A DNA stretch of 64,000 nucleotides from PALSA-1003 sp963741315 (GCA_963741315.1 CAVUHK010000008.1:248001-312000); one strand, 5' to 3'; shown: positions 36,908-46,681, counted from the first letter of the stretch. Made by a program: numbers and translations. Notes: generated by a model not told the origin, from the letters alone.

Positions 36908-38153
36908 ACGGCAATCCGCGTTCGAGTCGGGCCCCGAACCCGATCAGCAGTGCGAGCAGCGCCCAGAATTCCTTGGCGTTGCTGCGAAACAGGTAGTCGT
37001 CGGTGAGATTCTTGGCCACGAATCCCGCGAGCAGCGACAAGCCGACGATGCCGATCACGGCGAGCGCGTCGTTGCCGCGCCGCACATAACGCACGAAGCG
37101 CGCGCAGAGCGCCGCAAGCAAGCTGACGAACAGCGCCAGGCCGATCAGTCCGGTCTGCAGGACCTGGCCCACGAACAGATTGTGTGCATGCCACAGCATC
37201 GGGTTGCCAAGTGGAACCTTGAGCTGCTCGGCCACGATGGCGCGCCCGAATCCGAAACCGGTCCATGGCCGCTCGCGGATGAGTTGCGCGGTGCGATCCC
37301 ATAGCGCGAGGCGCGGGTCCTCGACCAGCGATTTCGCGACCGAGGTCTGCGGCGGAAAATCCGTTTGCGCGCGCTCGCGCGTGACGTCGGCGAAGACGAC
37401 GCCGAGCACGATGAGCAAGGCGAACAGCGGCGCCAGCCAGCGCAACGGCGCGCGCACCAGCGACGCGTGCCAGCGCCAGGCGGCGAGCGCCGAAGCGGTG
37501 CCATAGCTCACCGCGAGCGCGATCCACACCACACGGTTGTCGGTCAGGCGCGCGCTGACCAGCAGGAGCAACAGCATCGTCAGGCCCGCGCCGACGGTAC
37601 GGGCGCGGCTGCCGAAGCCGATCGGCGCCGGCACGAGCAGGGTCAGCAGAAGCGGCGCGACGAGCACGACATGCGTCGCGTAGGGCCCGACGCCGGAATG
37701 CCAGCGGGCGGGATCCCAACCCGCCTCGGTCAGCGACGCGCCGATCGCGACCGCCGCGTAAACGGCGAAGGCGGTCATCGCCGCTATGAGCAGCGCGCGC
37801 CAGGCCGCGGCGGACGCGGGCGCAACGTAGAACGCCATGATGGCCAGCAGGCTCCAGCCGACCTCGCGTTTCACCTGCGTGGTCGAATAATCGACGTCGA
37901 TCGACCACGCCAGCGATGCCAGCGACCAGGCGCACCAGAGGAAGAGCGTGATTGCGATCGCTTTCCCCGGTCCGGGCACCGGCTTGCCACGACCAACCCA
38001 GCCGGCGACGATGATCACCGCGGCGAAAGTTGCGGCCCCGCCAAAGACGAACGATCGCGCAAACGTCCACGCATTCGACGGAAGAAGTGCGAGATAGGCC
38101 GCGGCAAAGAGCAGCTGCGCGGCGACGATTATTTTTTCTGCGGTCTTGACCAT
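36879..38153 (-). CDS. O-antigen ligase-family membrane protein
   Basis: A 424-residue inner-membrane protein with about ten or more transmembrane helices and the Wzy_C/WaaL-type periplasmic loop (about 255-340). The segment RPWTGFGFGRAIVAEQL and the conserved His in MLWHAHNLFVGQVLQTGL match the ligase signature. It is predicted to join O-antigen from undecaprenyl diphosphate to the lipid A core on the periplasmic face; a Wzy-like polymerase is the alternative. ATG 38153 (MVKTAEKII) begins the first helix. It is the last gene of the minus-strand LPS operon and converges on the CapD-like gene. Confidence 0.85.
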   Translation of the reverse strand: MVKTAEKIIVAAQLLFAAAYLALLPSNAWTFARSFVFGGAATFAAVIIVAGWVGRGKPVPGPGKAIAITLFLWCAWSLASLAWSIDVDYSTTQVKREVGWSLLAIMAFYVAPASAAAWRALLIAAMTAFAVYAAVAIGASLTEAGWDPARWHSGVGPYATHVVLVAPLLLTLLVPAPIGFGSRARTVGAGLTMLLLLLVSARLTDNRVVWIALAVSYGTASALAAWRWHASLVRAPLRWLAPLFALLIVLGVVFADVTRERAQTDFPPQTSVAKSLVEDPRLALWDRTAQLIRERPWTGFGFGRAIVAEQLKVPLGNPMLWHAHNLFVGQVLQTGLIGLALFVSLLAALCARFVRYVRRGNDALAVIGIVGLSLLAGFVAKNLTDDYLFRSNAKEFWALLALLIGFGARLERGLPSNGDAAPAP

Positions 38154-38170
38154 GGGCCGCGCGATTGTAC

Positions 38171-39325
38171 CTAGTCGCGTACGGCCGGCGGCATGTTGCG
38201 TCCGGTACCCACGGTGATTTCCCGGAGCACGCGATGCACGCGCTCGGCAAAACGCGGAAACGCGAACTCCTCGAGATGCAGCGCCGCGGCGGTGCGATCC
38301 GGAACCAGCGCTCCGGAGCGGATGCCTTTGAGGACGCGCTCGAAGTCCGCTCCGGCGTCGGTGCGTGGATCCGCAAAAAGGAATCCGGTTGCTCCGTGCC
38401 GGAGCGTTTCGGTGAATGGCGGCGCTGCGACCGCCAGCACCGGCGTGCCGGCGAGGCAGGCTTCGAGCGCGTTGAGGCCCAGCGCTTCGCGCTCGGGCAG
38501 GCCGGTGAGCAGGTAATCCATCGCGGCATAGGCGCTGACGATGTCGCGCTGATGACCCCAATAGCGCACCCGCTGGCCCAGGGGACGAAGTGACCGACGC
38601 AGCTCGCGCAGCGCCCGGTAGCCGACCGCGCTTCCGAATATCTCGAGGTTGATGTCCGGTTGCCGCGCCAGGATCGGCGCGAGGTGCTCGAAGAGCGCCG
38701 GGAACTGCTTGAGCGGCGCCAGCCTGGACACCACGCCGAGCGTAAATCCAGGGAGACGCCGGTACGGCTGCGGTCGCGCCAGTGCGCGACGCGCGCGGTC
38801 GATTGCGCCGAGCACCCTGTCGCGCGGTTTGCGCGCGTCCACGTCGAACAGCGGTCCTTGTTCGCTTAGACCCGCGGCGTTGCCGCGATGCAGGTCGGCG
38901 ACGCCGTAGAGCGGCGTCGGATGCACCTGCTTCAAGCCGTTGCGCAGCAACGAGTCGATGACATGGCGAGATACCGCCAGCATCATGTCGGCGCGATCGT
39001 AGTACGCGGGTCGCCGGGAGTCGTAAACCGCCTGGTGTGCCACGCCGATGACGCGCTCGCCTGAAAGCGCCGCGAGCGCCGCGGTCGGCAACGGTGAATG
39101 TACCAGCGCGACTTCGCCGGGCCGGAGCGCGCCGGTCGAGGAGTCGAAATTCACGCGCTGCACGCCGCCGAAGTCCAGATCGCCCCAGAACGTTGCCGCC
39201 GGATTGACCACCACCCGCGTGCGCCAGCCGCGCGATTCGATGGCGCGGCTGAAAAATGCGGTGTAGACCTCCGCGCCGCCGAGCGTCGGCGACAGGTTGA
39301 ATTGCACGATCGTCGGCCGGGCCAT
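38171..39325 (-). CDS. Glycosyltransferase (GT-B, family 4-like)
   Basis: A 384-residue cytoplasmic glycosyltransferase with a GT-B fold. The N-terminal acceptor domain has FNLSPTLGGAEVYTAFF. The C-terminal nucleotide-sugar domain has LGVVSRLAPLKQFPAL and GLPEREALGLNALEACLAGTPVLAV, whose E-x7-E region binds the donor phosphate. It is likely to add a sugar to the LPS core or O-antigen. ATG 39325 is used because the TTG two codons upstream is weaker. It lies seven bases after the heptosyltransferase stop and 17 bases before the ligase start. Confidence 0.85.
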   Translation of the reverse strand: MARPTIVQFNLSPTLGGAEVYTAFFSRAIESRGWRTRVVVNPAATFWGDLDFGGVQRVNFDSSTGALRPGEVALVHSPLPTAALAALSGERVIGVAHQAVYDSRRPAYYDRADMMLAVSRHVIDSLLRNGLKQVHPTPLYGVADLHRGNAAGLSEQGPLFDVDARKPRDRVLGAIDRARRALARPQPYRRLPGFTLGVVSRLAPLKQFPALFEHLAPILARQPDINLEIFGSAVGYRALRELRRSLRPLGQRVRYWGHQRDIVSAYAAMDYLLTGLPEREALGLNALEACLAGTPVLAVAAPPFTETLRHGATGFLFADPRTDAGADFERVLKGIRSGALVPDRTAAALHLEEFAFPRFAERVHRVLREITVGTGRNMPPAVRD

Positions 39326-39332
39326 CGCCAAT

Positions 39333-40464
39333 TCAGGATTGCAGCACGCCGAGCTCGCCGATCGTCGCGGTCACGGCCGCGATGTCGATCGCGTCCATGC
39401 AGCGCGGGTGCGGGCATTGCGCGGTTGAGCGCGCGCAGCGACGCACCCAATCGAGTTCGCGCTTGAAGAACACCCGCTGGTCACGGCAGGGAAAGGGCGT
39501 CACGGTCACTGCGCGGTAAGGTGAATTGCGCCAGAACTCGCCGCCGCCGCTCAAGCTCGCCGAACCGGGTCCGAACAGGGCTACGGTCGGCGTTGCGACG
39601 ACCCGCCCGAGGTGCGCGACACCGGTATCGGGTGCAACCAGCAGCGCAGCGTTGGCAACCAGTCGCCAGAGCTGCGGCAGGTCGAGCGCGCCGGCGTAGC
39701 TCCGATAGCGGGTAGCGGGATCGCAGGCGCGGACGATCGCCTCCTCGCCCCGACCTGCCGACCAGACCGGCTCGAGGCCCCGCTCGGCGAGCATTGCGCC
39801 GAGCGCACTCCAACGCGCGGCGTCCCACTGTTTCAGTCGCGTGCTCGCACCGACGTGCAGCACCGCATAGCGACCCTGCGGCGTTTCGAACGCCCTGGCC
39901 GGCGGATCCTGCCAATCGGAGCGTTGGTACGGCGGCGGCGGCGGGCCATCGACGAGCGTCGCGGTGATGTCGGTCCATGCCGTGGCGATTCCTGGAAACG
40001 GCCGCAATTCATTGACCGGCCAGCTCTTGCGCGCCGGGCGATCGCCCGCGAAGGCGGCAATCCAGCGGCTGCCCAGCGCCAGCGCCAGCCAGCTGAAACG
40101 ATTGTCGCCGGGAACGAGTGCAAGATCGAAGCCCGGCTCGCGCCACAGCGCCGACGCAGCGGGCGCTGCGCGGGTTCCAGCCCAGCGCGCGAACGCCATA
40201 GGGGCGAGCCGAATACAGCGGCGCGTACGCATCGGGAAGCGCCATGACTACTTCGGCATCGGGAAAGCGCACGCGCAATTTCGCCAGCAGGGGCGTGAGC
40301 ATCAGCGTGTCGCCGAGCAGCAGGTGATGAACGATCAGGATGCGCCGTGGTGTGTCCGGCGCGCGCCGAGGCAGCGGGGCGGCGATGCGCTTGAGCAGCG
40401 CGCGCGCGACAACCTGCGCGCGTCCGGCGAAACGATTGGGGCTCTCGACAGTAGCGGCGTTCAT
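39333..40464 (-). CDS. Glycosyltransferase family 9 (heptosyltransferase-like), frameshifted
   Basis: An ADP-heptose:LPS heptosyltransferase-family protein. The first frame gives RRILIVHHLLLGDTLMLTPLLAKLR and VVMALPD, the family N-terminus, to about residue 100 (YGVRALGWNPRSAR). One extra base around 40150-40180 shifts the frame; the rest continues as ALWREPGFDLALVPGDNRFSW, then HVGASTRLKQWDAARWSALG and LLVAPDTGVAHLGRVVATPTVALFGPGS, ending at 39333. Restored length is about 376 residues, normal for the family. The start overlaps the preceding glycosyltransferase stop (ATGA). Which heptose position it uses is unknown. Confidence 0.86.
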
Positions 40465-41558
40465 CGTACCCGCGCGTCGATCGCGCGCTTGAAAACCGTC
40501 TCCATCCGGTCGAGCATTGCCGCGAGGCTGAATCGGACGCTCACACGACCGCGCGCCGCCGCCGCCAGGCGCAGGCCCAGGTCGACATCGGCGAGCAGCC
40601 GGTCGATCGCTGCGCCCAGCGCGACGGAGTTTTCCTTCGGCACGACCAGCGCGGTGTGGTCTGCGAGGGCGACTTCGCCGATCGCGCCGGCATCGGTGGT
40701 CACGCAGGGCGCTCCGACGAACATCGCCTGCACCAGTGCCTGGGGCACGCCTTCGTTCGCGTACGACGGCAGCGCGAAGACGTCAAAGGCAGCCAGCCAC
40801 GGCGCGACGTCGTTCTGGTTGCCGGCCAGGCGCACGCGCTCGCGCAGGCCCAGCTCGGCGATCTGGCGCTCGAGCGCTTCGCGCTGCGGTCCTTCGCCGA
40901 CGATGACCAGCTGCGCATCGGTGTGGGCAAGCAGCGGCATCGCGTCGACGAGGTAGCGATGCCCCTTCCAGCTGCGCAGCGTCGCGCAGATGCCGATCAA
41001 TGGCGAGGTCTCCGGCAGATGCAGCGCGCGACGCGCGGCGAGCTTGTCCTGCGGCGCGAAACGGCCCGGGTCGATGCCAGTGGGAATCGACGACACGTGC
41101 TCGGCGGCCACGCCGATGTCGCGAATGAGTGCGGTGCGGATCGCCTCGCCCGTGGTGACCGTTTCCGCGGTCGCCCGCGTGTACAGCCATCGCGTCAGGC
41201 GATCTCGCGGCACCGGCGCGGAAATGTGCCGCGTGCGCACCAGCGCCGGTGGTGCCCTGAGCGTGCGGCAGGCAAGTGCCGAGAGCCAGCTGTCCGACGA
41301 ACTGTGCGAGTTGACGACATCGAAACGCTGTGCGGCCAGGAACCGACGCAATGCGAACAATCCTGCTGGGCGTTTGCGGCCGATCGGCAGCGCCGTCGCG
41401 GGCACGCGAAAGCGCTGCGCCTCGCCGTAGATGCGTGAATCGCGCGGACAGGCGAGCGTGACTTCATGGCCGCGTCCGATCATCCCGGCGGCCTCGGTCA
41501 GGATGCGGATCTCCTGGCCTCCCCACCCCATCGATGCCTCGGTATGGAGGATGCGCAA
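40461..41558 (-). CDS. Glycosyltransferase family 4
   Basis: A 365-residue GT-B glycosyltransferase. The N-terminus is LRILHTEASMGWGGQEIRILTEA (acceptor domain), and the C-terminal donor domain contains ICATLRSWKGHRYLVDA, LVIVGEGPQREALE and YANEGVPQALVQAMFVGAPCVTTDAGAIGE. It most likely builds the LPS inner core. The start is a TTG at 41558, seven bases past the msbA stop; no ATG fits the conserved N-terminus. Reading further upstream runs out of frame through msbA and would produce a false large fusion. Confidence 0.86.
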   Translation of the reverse strand: MRILHTEASMGWGGQEIRILTEAAGMIGRGHEVTLACPRDSRIYGEAQRFRVPATALPIGRKRPAGLFALRRFLAAQRFDVVNSHSSSDSWLSALACRTLRAPPALVRTRHISAPVPRDRLTRWLYTRATAETVTTGEAIRTALIRDIGVAAEHVSSIPTGIDPGRFAPQDKLAARRALHLPETSPLIGICATLRSWKGHRYLVDAMPLLAHTDAQLVIVGEGPQREALERQIAELGLRERVRLAGNQNDVAPWLAAFDVFALPSYANEGVPQALVQAMFVGAPCVTTDAGAIGEVALADHTALVVPKENSVALGAAIDRLLADVDLGLRLAAAARGRVSVRFSLAAMLDRMETVFKRAIDARVR

Positions 41559-41563
41559 CGCAG

Positions 41564-43303
41564 TCAGGCGACAGCTGTCGCGAACTGGATCCGGTGCAGC
41601 TTGGCGTAGATGCCATCGCGCGCAAGCAGCTCGGCGTGCGTGCCCTGCTCGGCCACTCGCCCGGCGTCGAGCACGACGATGCGATCGACGCGCTCGATGG
41701 TCGACAGCCGGTGCGCGATGACGATGGTCGTGCGGCCCTGCATCAGAGCGTCCATCGCGGCTTGCACGTGGCGCTCGGACTCCGAGTCGAGCGCCGAGGT
41801 CGCCTCGTCGAGAACGAGCAGGCGCGCGTTCTTGAGGATCGCCCGGGCGATCGCCAGCCGCTGACGTTGGCCCCCGGACAGGCGCACCCCGTTTTCGCCG
41901 ACGATGGTGTCGTAGCCGTTGGGCAGGTCCAGGATGAAGTCGTGCGCGTGCGCCGCGCGCGCCGCCTGTTCGATCGTGGCGCGCGGTGCCTTCGCCATCG
42001 CTCCATACGCGATGTTCGCCGCGACGGTATCGTCGAAGAGCGTGATCTCCTGGCTTACCAGCGCGATGTGGCTGCGCAGGTTCGCCAGCGTCAGCGCGTC
42101 GATGTCGTGGTCGTCGAGCAGGATGCGACCGCCGGTGGGTTCGTAGAAGCGCGGAATGAGATTGACCAGCGAGGTCTTGCCGCTGCCCGAGGCCCCGACC
42201 AGCGCGACCGATTCGCCCGGCGCGATCGCCAGGCTGACATCGACCAGCGCGTCGCGTTCGGCGCCGGCATAGCGCGCCGAGACATTCTCGAAAACGAGCT
42301 CGCCGCGCACGCTGGTGAGTACCGTGGTGCCGCGCTCCTCCTCCGGCTTCTCGTCGATCAGCGCGAAAATACTTTCCGATGCGGCGAGTCCGCGCTGGAT
42401 ATTGGAGTTGACCCCCGACAGCGAGCGCAGCCGGTCCTGCAGCGTCAGCAGCGCAACTACGTACGCGGTGAACGGGCCCGCATCGAAGCCTCCCGTCTCG
42501 GCCTGCTTGAGCATGATGTACAGGATCACCCCGACCGCGCAGGCTCCGAAGAACTGCAGCAGCGGCGAACTCGCCGCGCTGGCCGACGATTGCTTGCTCA
42601 TCGACTGGCGCAGGCGATTGGCGACGCTGACCGCGCGGTCGCGCTCGTACTGCTGGCCGCCGAAGATCTTGACCACGCGCTGGCCGCCGATGATCTCCTC
42701 GAGCACTTGCGTGATCGAGCCGGTGCGCTGCTGAACGTCGCGCGCGACGCGGCGCAGCCGCCGGCTGAAATAGCGGATGGTCGCCGCGACCACAGGGAAG
42801 GCGATGATCGACACCAGCGTGAGTTTCCAGTTGAGCCAGAACAGCAGTCCGAGGCTGCCGGCGATGGTCAGCGAGCTGCGCACCGCCGTCGTGATCGCCG
42901 ACGAGGTTGCCGCGGCGAGCTGGTAGGCGTCGAAGGTGAATTTCGAGATCAACCGGCCCGACGATTGGGCATCGTAGAACGGCGTCGGCAACGTGAGCAG
43001 CCGGTCGATCATTTCGCGGCGCAGGTCGAAGACGACGCGATGCCCGGTCCACGCCATGCCGTACTCGGATGCGAACGAGCCAATGCCGCGCAGGAGGAAC
43101 ACCAGCACCACCGCTATCGGCAGTTCGAGCGTCGTCGACGCTTCGGGACGCTGCAGCTTCTGCACGATCGGCATGACCATGTACGCCATGGTCACGTCGC
43201 CGGCGGCGACGAACGCCATGCCGAGCACCGCAAGCCCGAACGCCCACCAGTAGGGACGGACGTAGGTGAGCAGGCGCCGGTAGAGGAGCAGGCTGGGCGA
43301 CAC
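41564..43303 (-). CDS. msbA: Lipid A export ABC transporter permease/ATPase MsbA
   Basis: A 579-residue half-transporter that flips lipid A-core across the inner membrane as a homodimer. Six transmembrane helices span about 20-310, followed by the ABC domain. Walker A is GASGSGKTS (K376), the Q-loop is LVSQEITLFDD, the signature is LSGGQRQRLAIARA, Walker B is LLVLDEATSALDSESE and the H-loop is IVIAHRLSTIE. Length and motifs match E. coli MsbA. It stands in the middle of the core-biosynthesis operon, consistent with coupling of core assembly and export. Confidence 0.94.
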   Translation of the reverse strand: MSPSLLLYRRLLTYVRPYWWAFGLAVLGMAFVAAGDVTMAYMVMPIVQKLQRPEASTTLELPIAVVLVFLLRGIGSFASEYGMAWTGHRVVFDLRREMIDRLLTLPTPFYDAQSSGRLISKFTFDAYQLAAATSSAITTAVRSSLTIAGSLGLLFWLNWKLTLVSIIAFPVVAATIRYFSRRLRRVARDVQQRTGSITQVLEEIIGGQRVVKIFGGQQYERDRAVSVANRLRQSMSKQSSASAASSPLLQFFGACAVGVILYIMLKQAETGGFDAGPFTAYVVALLTLQDRLRSLSGVNSNIQRGLAASESIFALIDEKPEEERGTTVLTSVRGELVFENVSARYAGAERDALVDVSLAIAPGESVALVGASGSGKTSLVNLIPRFYEPTGGRILLDDHDIDALTLANLRSHIALVSQEITLFDDTVAANIAYGAMAKAPRATIEQAARAAHAHDFILDLPNGYDTIVGENGVRLSGGQRQRLAIARAILKNARLLVLDEATSALDSESERHVQAAMDALMQGRTTIVIAHRLSTIERVDRIVVLDAGRVAEQGTHAELLARDGIYAKLHRIQFATAVA

Positions 43304-43361
43304 GGAAGCGCGGCTGAAGGTGGCGCGGGCAGGCGCCGCGGGTCGACTTGGGTGGCCGCGA

Positions 43362-44528
43362 TTATAGCGCAGCGGCCTTGGGCACCGGTTTGGCCGCGTA
43401 CGCCGCGGCGAGCAGGTCGCGATAGAGCAGCGCCAGTTGCAGCGTCATTGCGGAAGGCGTGAACGGCAGGACCGCGGCGCGCGCGCGGGCGCCCTGCGCT
43501 TCGCGCGTCGCCGCGTCGGTCAGCGCCTGCATGTGACCCGCGAGCGCGTCGATGTCGCGCGCCGGGCAGACGAAGCCGGCGTCGTGCTCGATCACCAGTT
43601 CGGCAGCGCCGCAGCGCGTGCTGGTGACCACCGGCAGAGCGCACGCCATCGCTTCGAGCGCGGCATTGGGACAGGGATCGTAGAGCGTAGGCAGAACGAA
43701 GACGTCGGCAGCGCCATAGAACGGCTTGGCTTCTTCCTGCGGCCCGACCAGCGACACGCGCTCGTGCACGCCGAGGCGGCGGGCGAGCCGCCGGTAGCGC
43801 CGCATCGATTTGTCGCGGCCGACCACGATCAGGTGGACATTGCCGGACAATCGCGCGAGTGCCTCGATCGCTCGCGCGGCGCCCTTGCGGGCATATCCCG
43901 AGCCGACCAGCAGAAACACGGTCGCGTCGTCGGCGATGTGCAGAGCCGCGCGCATGGCGGCCCGGTGCTTGCGCAGTTCCGGCGAGAACTGCTCGCTGTC
44001 GACGGCGTTGTAGATCACCGGCAAGCGGTCCTCGGGCAGGCCGAAACGCTGGTGGAGATCGTGGCGCACCATCTTCGAATTGCAGATCACCGCGCGCAGG
44101 ACCGGGCTCGCGAACAGGCGCCGCTCGGTATTGAGTACGTAGCGATGATAGGGACTCGCTTCGGTGAACCAGCGGCGCAGCGGGCTCGCCGTGTGCAGAC
44201 GTTCGTCGAGGAAGTCGCGATGCACGCCGTCGCCGGCGCGGTAGACGTCGCAGCACAGCAGCCGTTCGTGCGACTGCACCAGGTCCGGCGGCCGCGCCGC
44301 AATGGCACGGCAGACCGCGCGCGCGAAACTCCAGTCGCGCCAGAGGCGCCCGATGTGGAACGGGTCGCAGATGACAGGTTCGATGAGCTGCAGGCGCGTC
44401 TGCGGCCATTGCCGCGTGTACAGCGAGATGGCTATGCCGCGCTCGAGCAGCGCCTCGAGCGCGCCTTCGACGAAGCGTTCGGCGCCGCCGTAGGGCGTGT
44501 AGCGTTGGCGCACGATGGCGAGCCTCAC
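43362..44528 (-). CDS. Glycosyltransferase family 4 (LPS core type)
   Basis: A 388-residue GT-B enzyme resembling the RfaG/WaaG group. The N-terminus is RLAIVRQRYTPYGGAERFVEGAL. The middle has VQSHERLLCCDVYRAGDGVHRDFL, typical of this group. The donor domain has LLVGSGYARKGAARAIEALA and LPTLYDPCPNAALEAMACALPVVTS. It probably transfers a hexose to inner-core heptose. The GTG start, with GGAG six bases upstream, overlaps the stop of the upstream heptosyltransferase (GTGA), so translation is coupled. Confidence 0.88.
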   Translation of the reverse strand: MRLAIVRQRYTPYGGAERFVEGALEALLERGIAISLYTRQWPQTRLQLIEPVICDPFHIGRLWRDWSFARAVCRAIAARPPDLVQSHERLLCCDVYRAGDGVHRDFLDERLHTASPLRRWFTEASPYHRYVLNTERRLFASPVLRAVICNSKMVRHDLHQRFGLPEDRLPVIYNAVDSEQFSPELRKHRAAMRAALHIADDATVFLLVGSGYARKGAARAIEALARLSGNVHLIVVGRDKSMRRYRRLARRLGVHERVSLVGPQEEAKPFYGAADVFVLPTLYDPCPNAALEAMACALPVVTSTRCGAAELVIEHDAGFVCPARDIDALAGHMQALTDAATREAQGARARAAVLPFTPSAMTLQLALLYRDLLAAAYAAKPVPKAAAL

Positions 44529-45649
44529 GCCAGGCTCCGCGGCTGGCTTGCCGCCAGCAACTCGACGAGCGCGGCGTGGACCCGTTCGACCGGCAGCGTC
44601 GTCAGGCACTCCGATATCTTGCCGCCGCCGCAGCCGTCGATGCCGCAGGGGCGGCAGGGATGTTCGGTCGACGCGATGATGCGATGCGCGACGCCCCATG
44701 GACCCCATTCAACCTCCCCGCTCGGTCCGAAAAGCGCTACGCAAGGCGTGCCCATGGCCGCGGCAATGTGCATCGGCGCCGAATCGACGCCGACGAAGGC
44801 GCGCGCCTCGCGGGTCAGTGCGGCCAGTTCGCGCAAGCCGAGCTGGCCGGTCAGGTCGACGACCAGGGCTCGGGTGGATGCCGTGGTCGCAGCGAGTATC
44901 GCGTCGACCAGTGCGCGCTCGCGCGGATCCGGCGCGCCGGTAACGACAACGCCCATGCCGGCTGCAGCCAGGCGCTCGAGCAGGCCGGCGTAGCTTTCCG
45001 CGGGCCAGCACTTGAACAGCCACCGAGAGCCCGGATGAAGCTGCACGAACGCCTGCGGTGCCAGTCCATGTTGCGCCAGCAGCGTTCGCACCCGCGCCGT
45101 CGACGCGGAGTCGGGGCGCATCACCAGCTGCTTATCCGAAGCATCGGGCTGGACGCCGATGCGGCGCAGTGCGTCGAGGTTGCACTCGACGGTATGTCGC
45201 GGCGTCGTGCGCGGTAGCCGATAGTAGTGCGTGAAGCTGGTGCGCCACAGCCGATGCGCGTCATCGAGATGGCGAGCCACCGAGTATCGCGGCCGGAGCA
45301 GGCGCGTGAGCCACGCGCCGCGTGGATGCTCGGTCAGGTGCACGACGAGGTCGTAGCGGCGTGCGCGCAGGTCGGCAAGCAGGCTGCGTTCGGCGCCGGC
45401 TTGCGCGAGCAGGCCTTGCCGTTTCCAGTTGCGGTCGATGGTGTGGATCGCGGCAATGGCCGGGTGCCCTTCGAGCATCGGTGCGGTGTCGCGATACACC
45501 AGCGCGTCGATTTCGGCGCCGGGTGCGGCGCGCTTGAGCACCGTGAATACCGGCGAAGTCAGCAGGACGTCGCCGTGGTGGCGAAGCTTGATGACCAGCG
45601 CGCGGCGGACCACGGACGCGTCGACCGGGTCCTTGAGCGAACTCAACAT
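44525..45649 (-). CDS. rfaQ: LPS heptosyltransferase III-like (RfaQ)
   Basis: A 374-residue family 9 glycosyltransferase. RALVIKLRHHGDVLLTSPVFTVLK is the N-terminal signature, FVQLHPGSRWLFKCWPAE binds the donor, and FVGVDSAPMHIAAAMGTPCVALFGPSGEVEWGPWG follows. The C-terminal Cys-rich segment (CRPCGIDGCGGGKISECL) is a hallmark of RfaQ-type enzymes adding a heptose to the inner core. ATG 45649 (MLSSLKDPV) begins the conserved region; upstream in-frame residues look non-coding. It is the first gene of the minus LPS operon and is divergent from argB. Confidence 0.9.
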   Translation of the reverse strand: MLSSLKDPVDASVVRRALVIKLRHHGDVLLTSPVFTVLKRAAPGAEIDALVYRDTAPMLEGHPAIAAIHTIDRNWKRQGLLAQAGAERSLLADLRARRYDLVVHLTEHPRGAWLTRLLRPRYSVARHLDDAHRLWRTSFTHYYRLPRTTPRHTVECNLDALRRIGVQPDASDKQLVMRPDSASTARVRTLLAQHGLAPQAFVQLHPGSRWLFKCWPAESYAGLLERLAAAGMGVVVTGAPDPRERALVDAILAATTASTRALVVDLTGQLGLRELAALTREARAFVGVDSAPMHIAAAMGTPCVALFGPSGEVEWGPWGVAHRIIASTEHPCRPCGIDGCGGGKISECLTTLPVERVHAALVELLAASQPRSLA

Positions 45650-45736
45650 CCACCGACGATAGCAAAATGCGTTGTCTGATACAAACCAGCAGCACCCCTG
45701 CCAGTCAGGGCTTACTTGTCGACGAAGTGGCGTCGC

Positions 45737-45765
45737 TACTGACTGCAGGCGCGTGCTGGTACAAT
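45737..45765 (+). promoter_or_regulatory. Candidate argB promoter
   Basis: An extended -10-like TGg-TACAAT lies at 45757-45765, thirty bases before the argB ATG, with a weak -35 around 45737-45744. Position and spacing suit a sigma-70 promoter; strength is unknown. Confidence 0.45.
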
Positions 45766-45794
45766 CCGCGCAAACTGCCGGACCGATCCCAACC

Positions 45795-46679
45795 ATGCCC
45801 ACCGAGGCCGCGTCCTCTTCCCTGAAAGCGCAGATCCTCGCCGAGGCGCTGCCCTACATTCAGCGTTTCCACGACAAGGCGATTGTCATCAAGTACGGTG
45901 GCAATGCCATGACCGAGGCGCAGCTCAAGGCGGGATTCGCACGCGACGTCGTGATGCTCAAGCTGGTCGGCATGAATCCGGTGATTGTTCACGGCGGCGG
46001 TCCGCAGATCGGCGACCTGCTCAAGACCATGGGCATCCCGAGCGAGTTCCGGCAGGGCATGCGTGTTACCGACGACAAAGTGATGAATGTCGTCGAAATG
46101 GTGCTGGGCGAACTCAATCAGGAGATCGTCGGGTTGATCAATCAGTACGGCGGTCGCGCGGTTGGACTGACCGGTCAGGATGGCGCCTTCATCCACGCGC
46201 GGCGCATGCTTCTCAAGAGTGAAACCGTCATAGGCGAGATGGTCGACATCGGGCTCGTCGGCGAGATCGAAAAGATCGACCCCGAGCTCATCAACCTGCT
46301 CGATTCGCGCGACTTCATCCCGGTGATCGCGCCCATTGGCGTGGGTCCGGACGGGGAGGCGTACAACATCAATGCGGACCTGGTCGCCGGCAAGCTGGCC
46401 GAGACGCTCAACGCTGAGAAGCTGGTGCTCATGACCAACACCACGGGGGTGCTCGACAAGCACGGGACCCTGTTGACCGGACTCACCGCCACCGAGATCG
46501 AGGCGTTGTTCGCCGACGGCACGATCCACGGCGGCATGCTGCCCAAGATCGGCTCGGCGCTCGACGCAGTCAAGAACGGCGTGAAGAGTTCGCACATCAT
46601 TGACGGGCGCGTCGAGCACGCACTGCTGCTGGAAGTGCTGACCAACGAAGGTGTCGGCACCATGATTCGCGCAGGCTAG
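45795..46679 (+). CDS. argB: Acetylglutamate kinase
   Basis: A 294-residue amino acid kinase-fold enzyme phosphorylating N-acetylglutamate in arginine synthesis. Motifs are AIVIKYGGNAMTE (ATP lysine and glycine loop), VIVHGGGPQIGDLL, substrate-binding FRQGMRVTDDKVMNVVEMVL, INADLVAGKLAE and GMLPKIGSALDAV near the end. The length and N-terminal helix are those of the hexameric, arginine-inhibited form. ATG 45795 was chosen because it begins just before the conserved helix, with a promoter-like box upstream; the longer in-frame reading is not family-like. Confidence 0.95.
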   Translation: MPTEAASSSLKAQILAEALPYIQRFHDKAIVIKYGGNAMTEAQLKAGFARDVVMLKLVGMNPVIVHGGGPQIGDLLKTMGIPSEFRQGMRVTDDKVMNVVEMVLGELNQEIVGLINQYGGRAVGLTGQDGAFIHARRMLLKSETVIGEMVDIGLVGEIEKIDPELINLLDSRDFIPVIAPIGVGPDGEAYNINADLVAGKLAETLNAEKLVLMTNTTGVLDKHGTLLTGLTATEIEALFADGTIHGGMLPKIGSALDAVKNGVKSSHIIDGRVEHALLLEVLTNEGVGTMIRAG

Positions 46680-46681
46680 GA

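Noticed and set aside
40461..43247. Apparent 928-residue protein joining an msbA region to a glycosyltransferase
   Set aside because: Only the last 365 residues are a real glycosyltransferase; the rest is msbA read in the wrong frame.
41534..43462. Antisense frame of 642 codons across msbA
   Set aside because: Composition and position show it is a GC-driven shadow of the ABC transporter.
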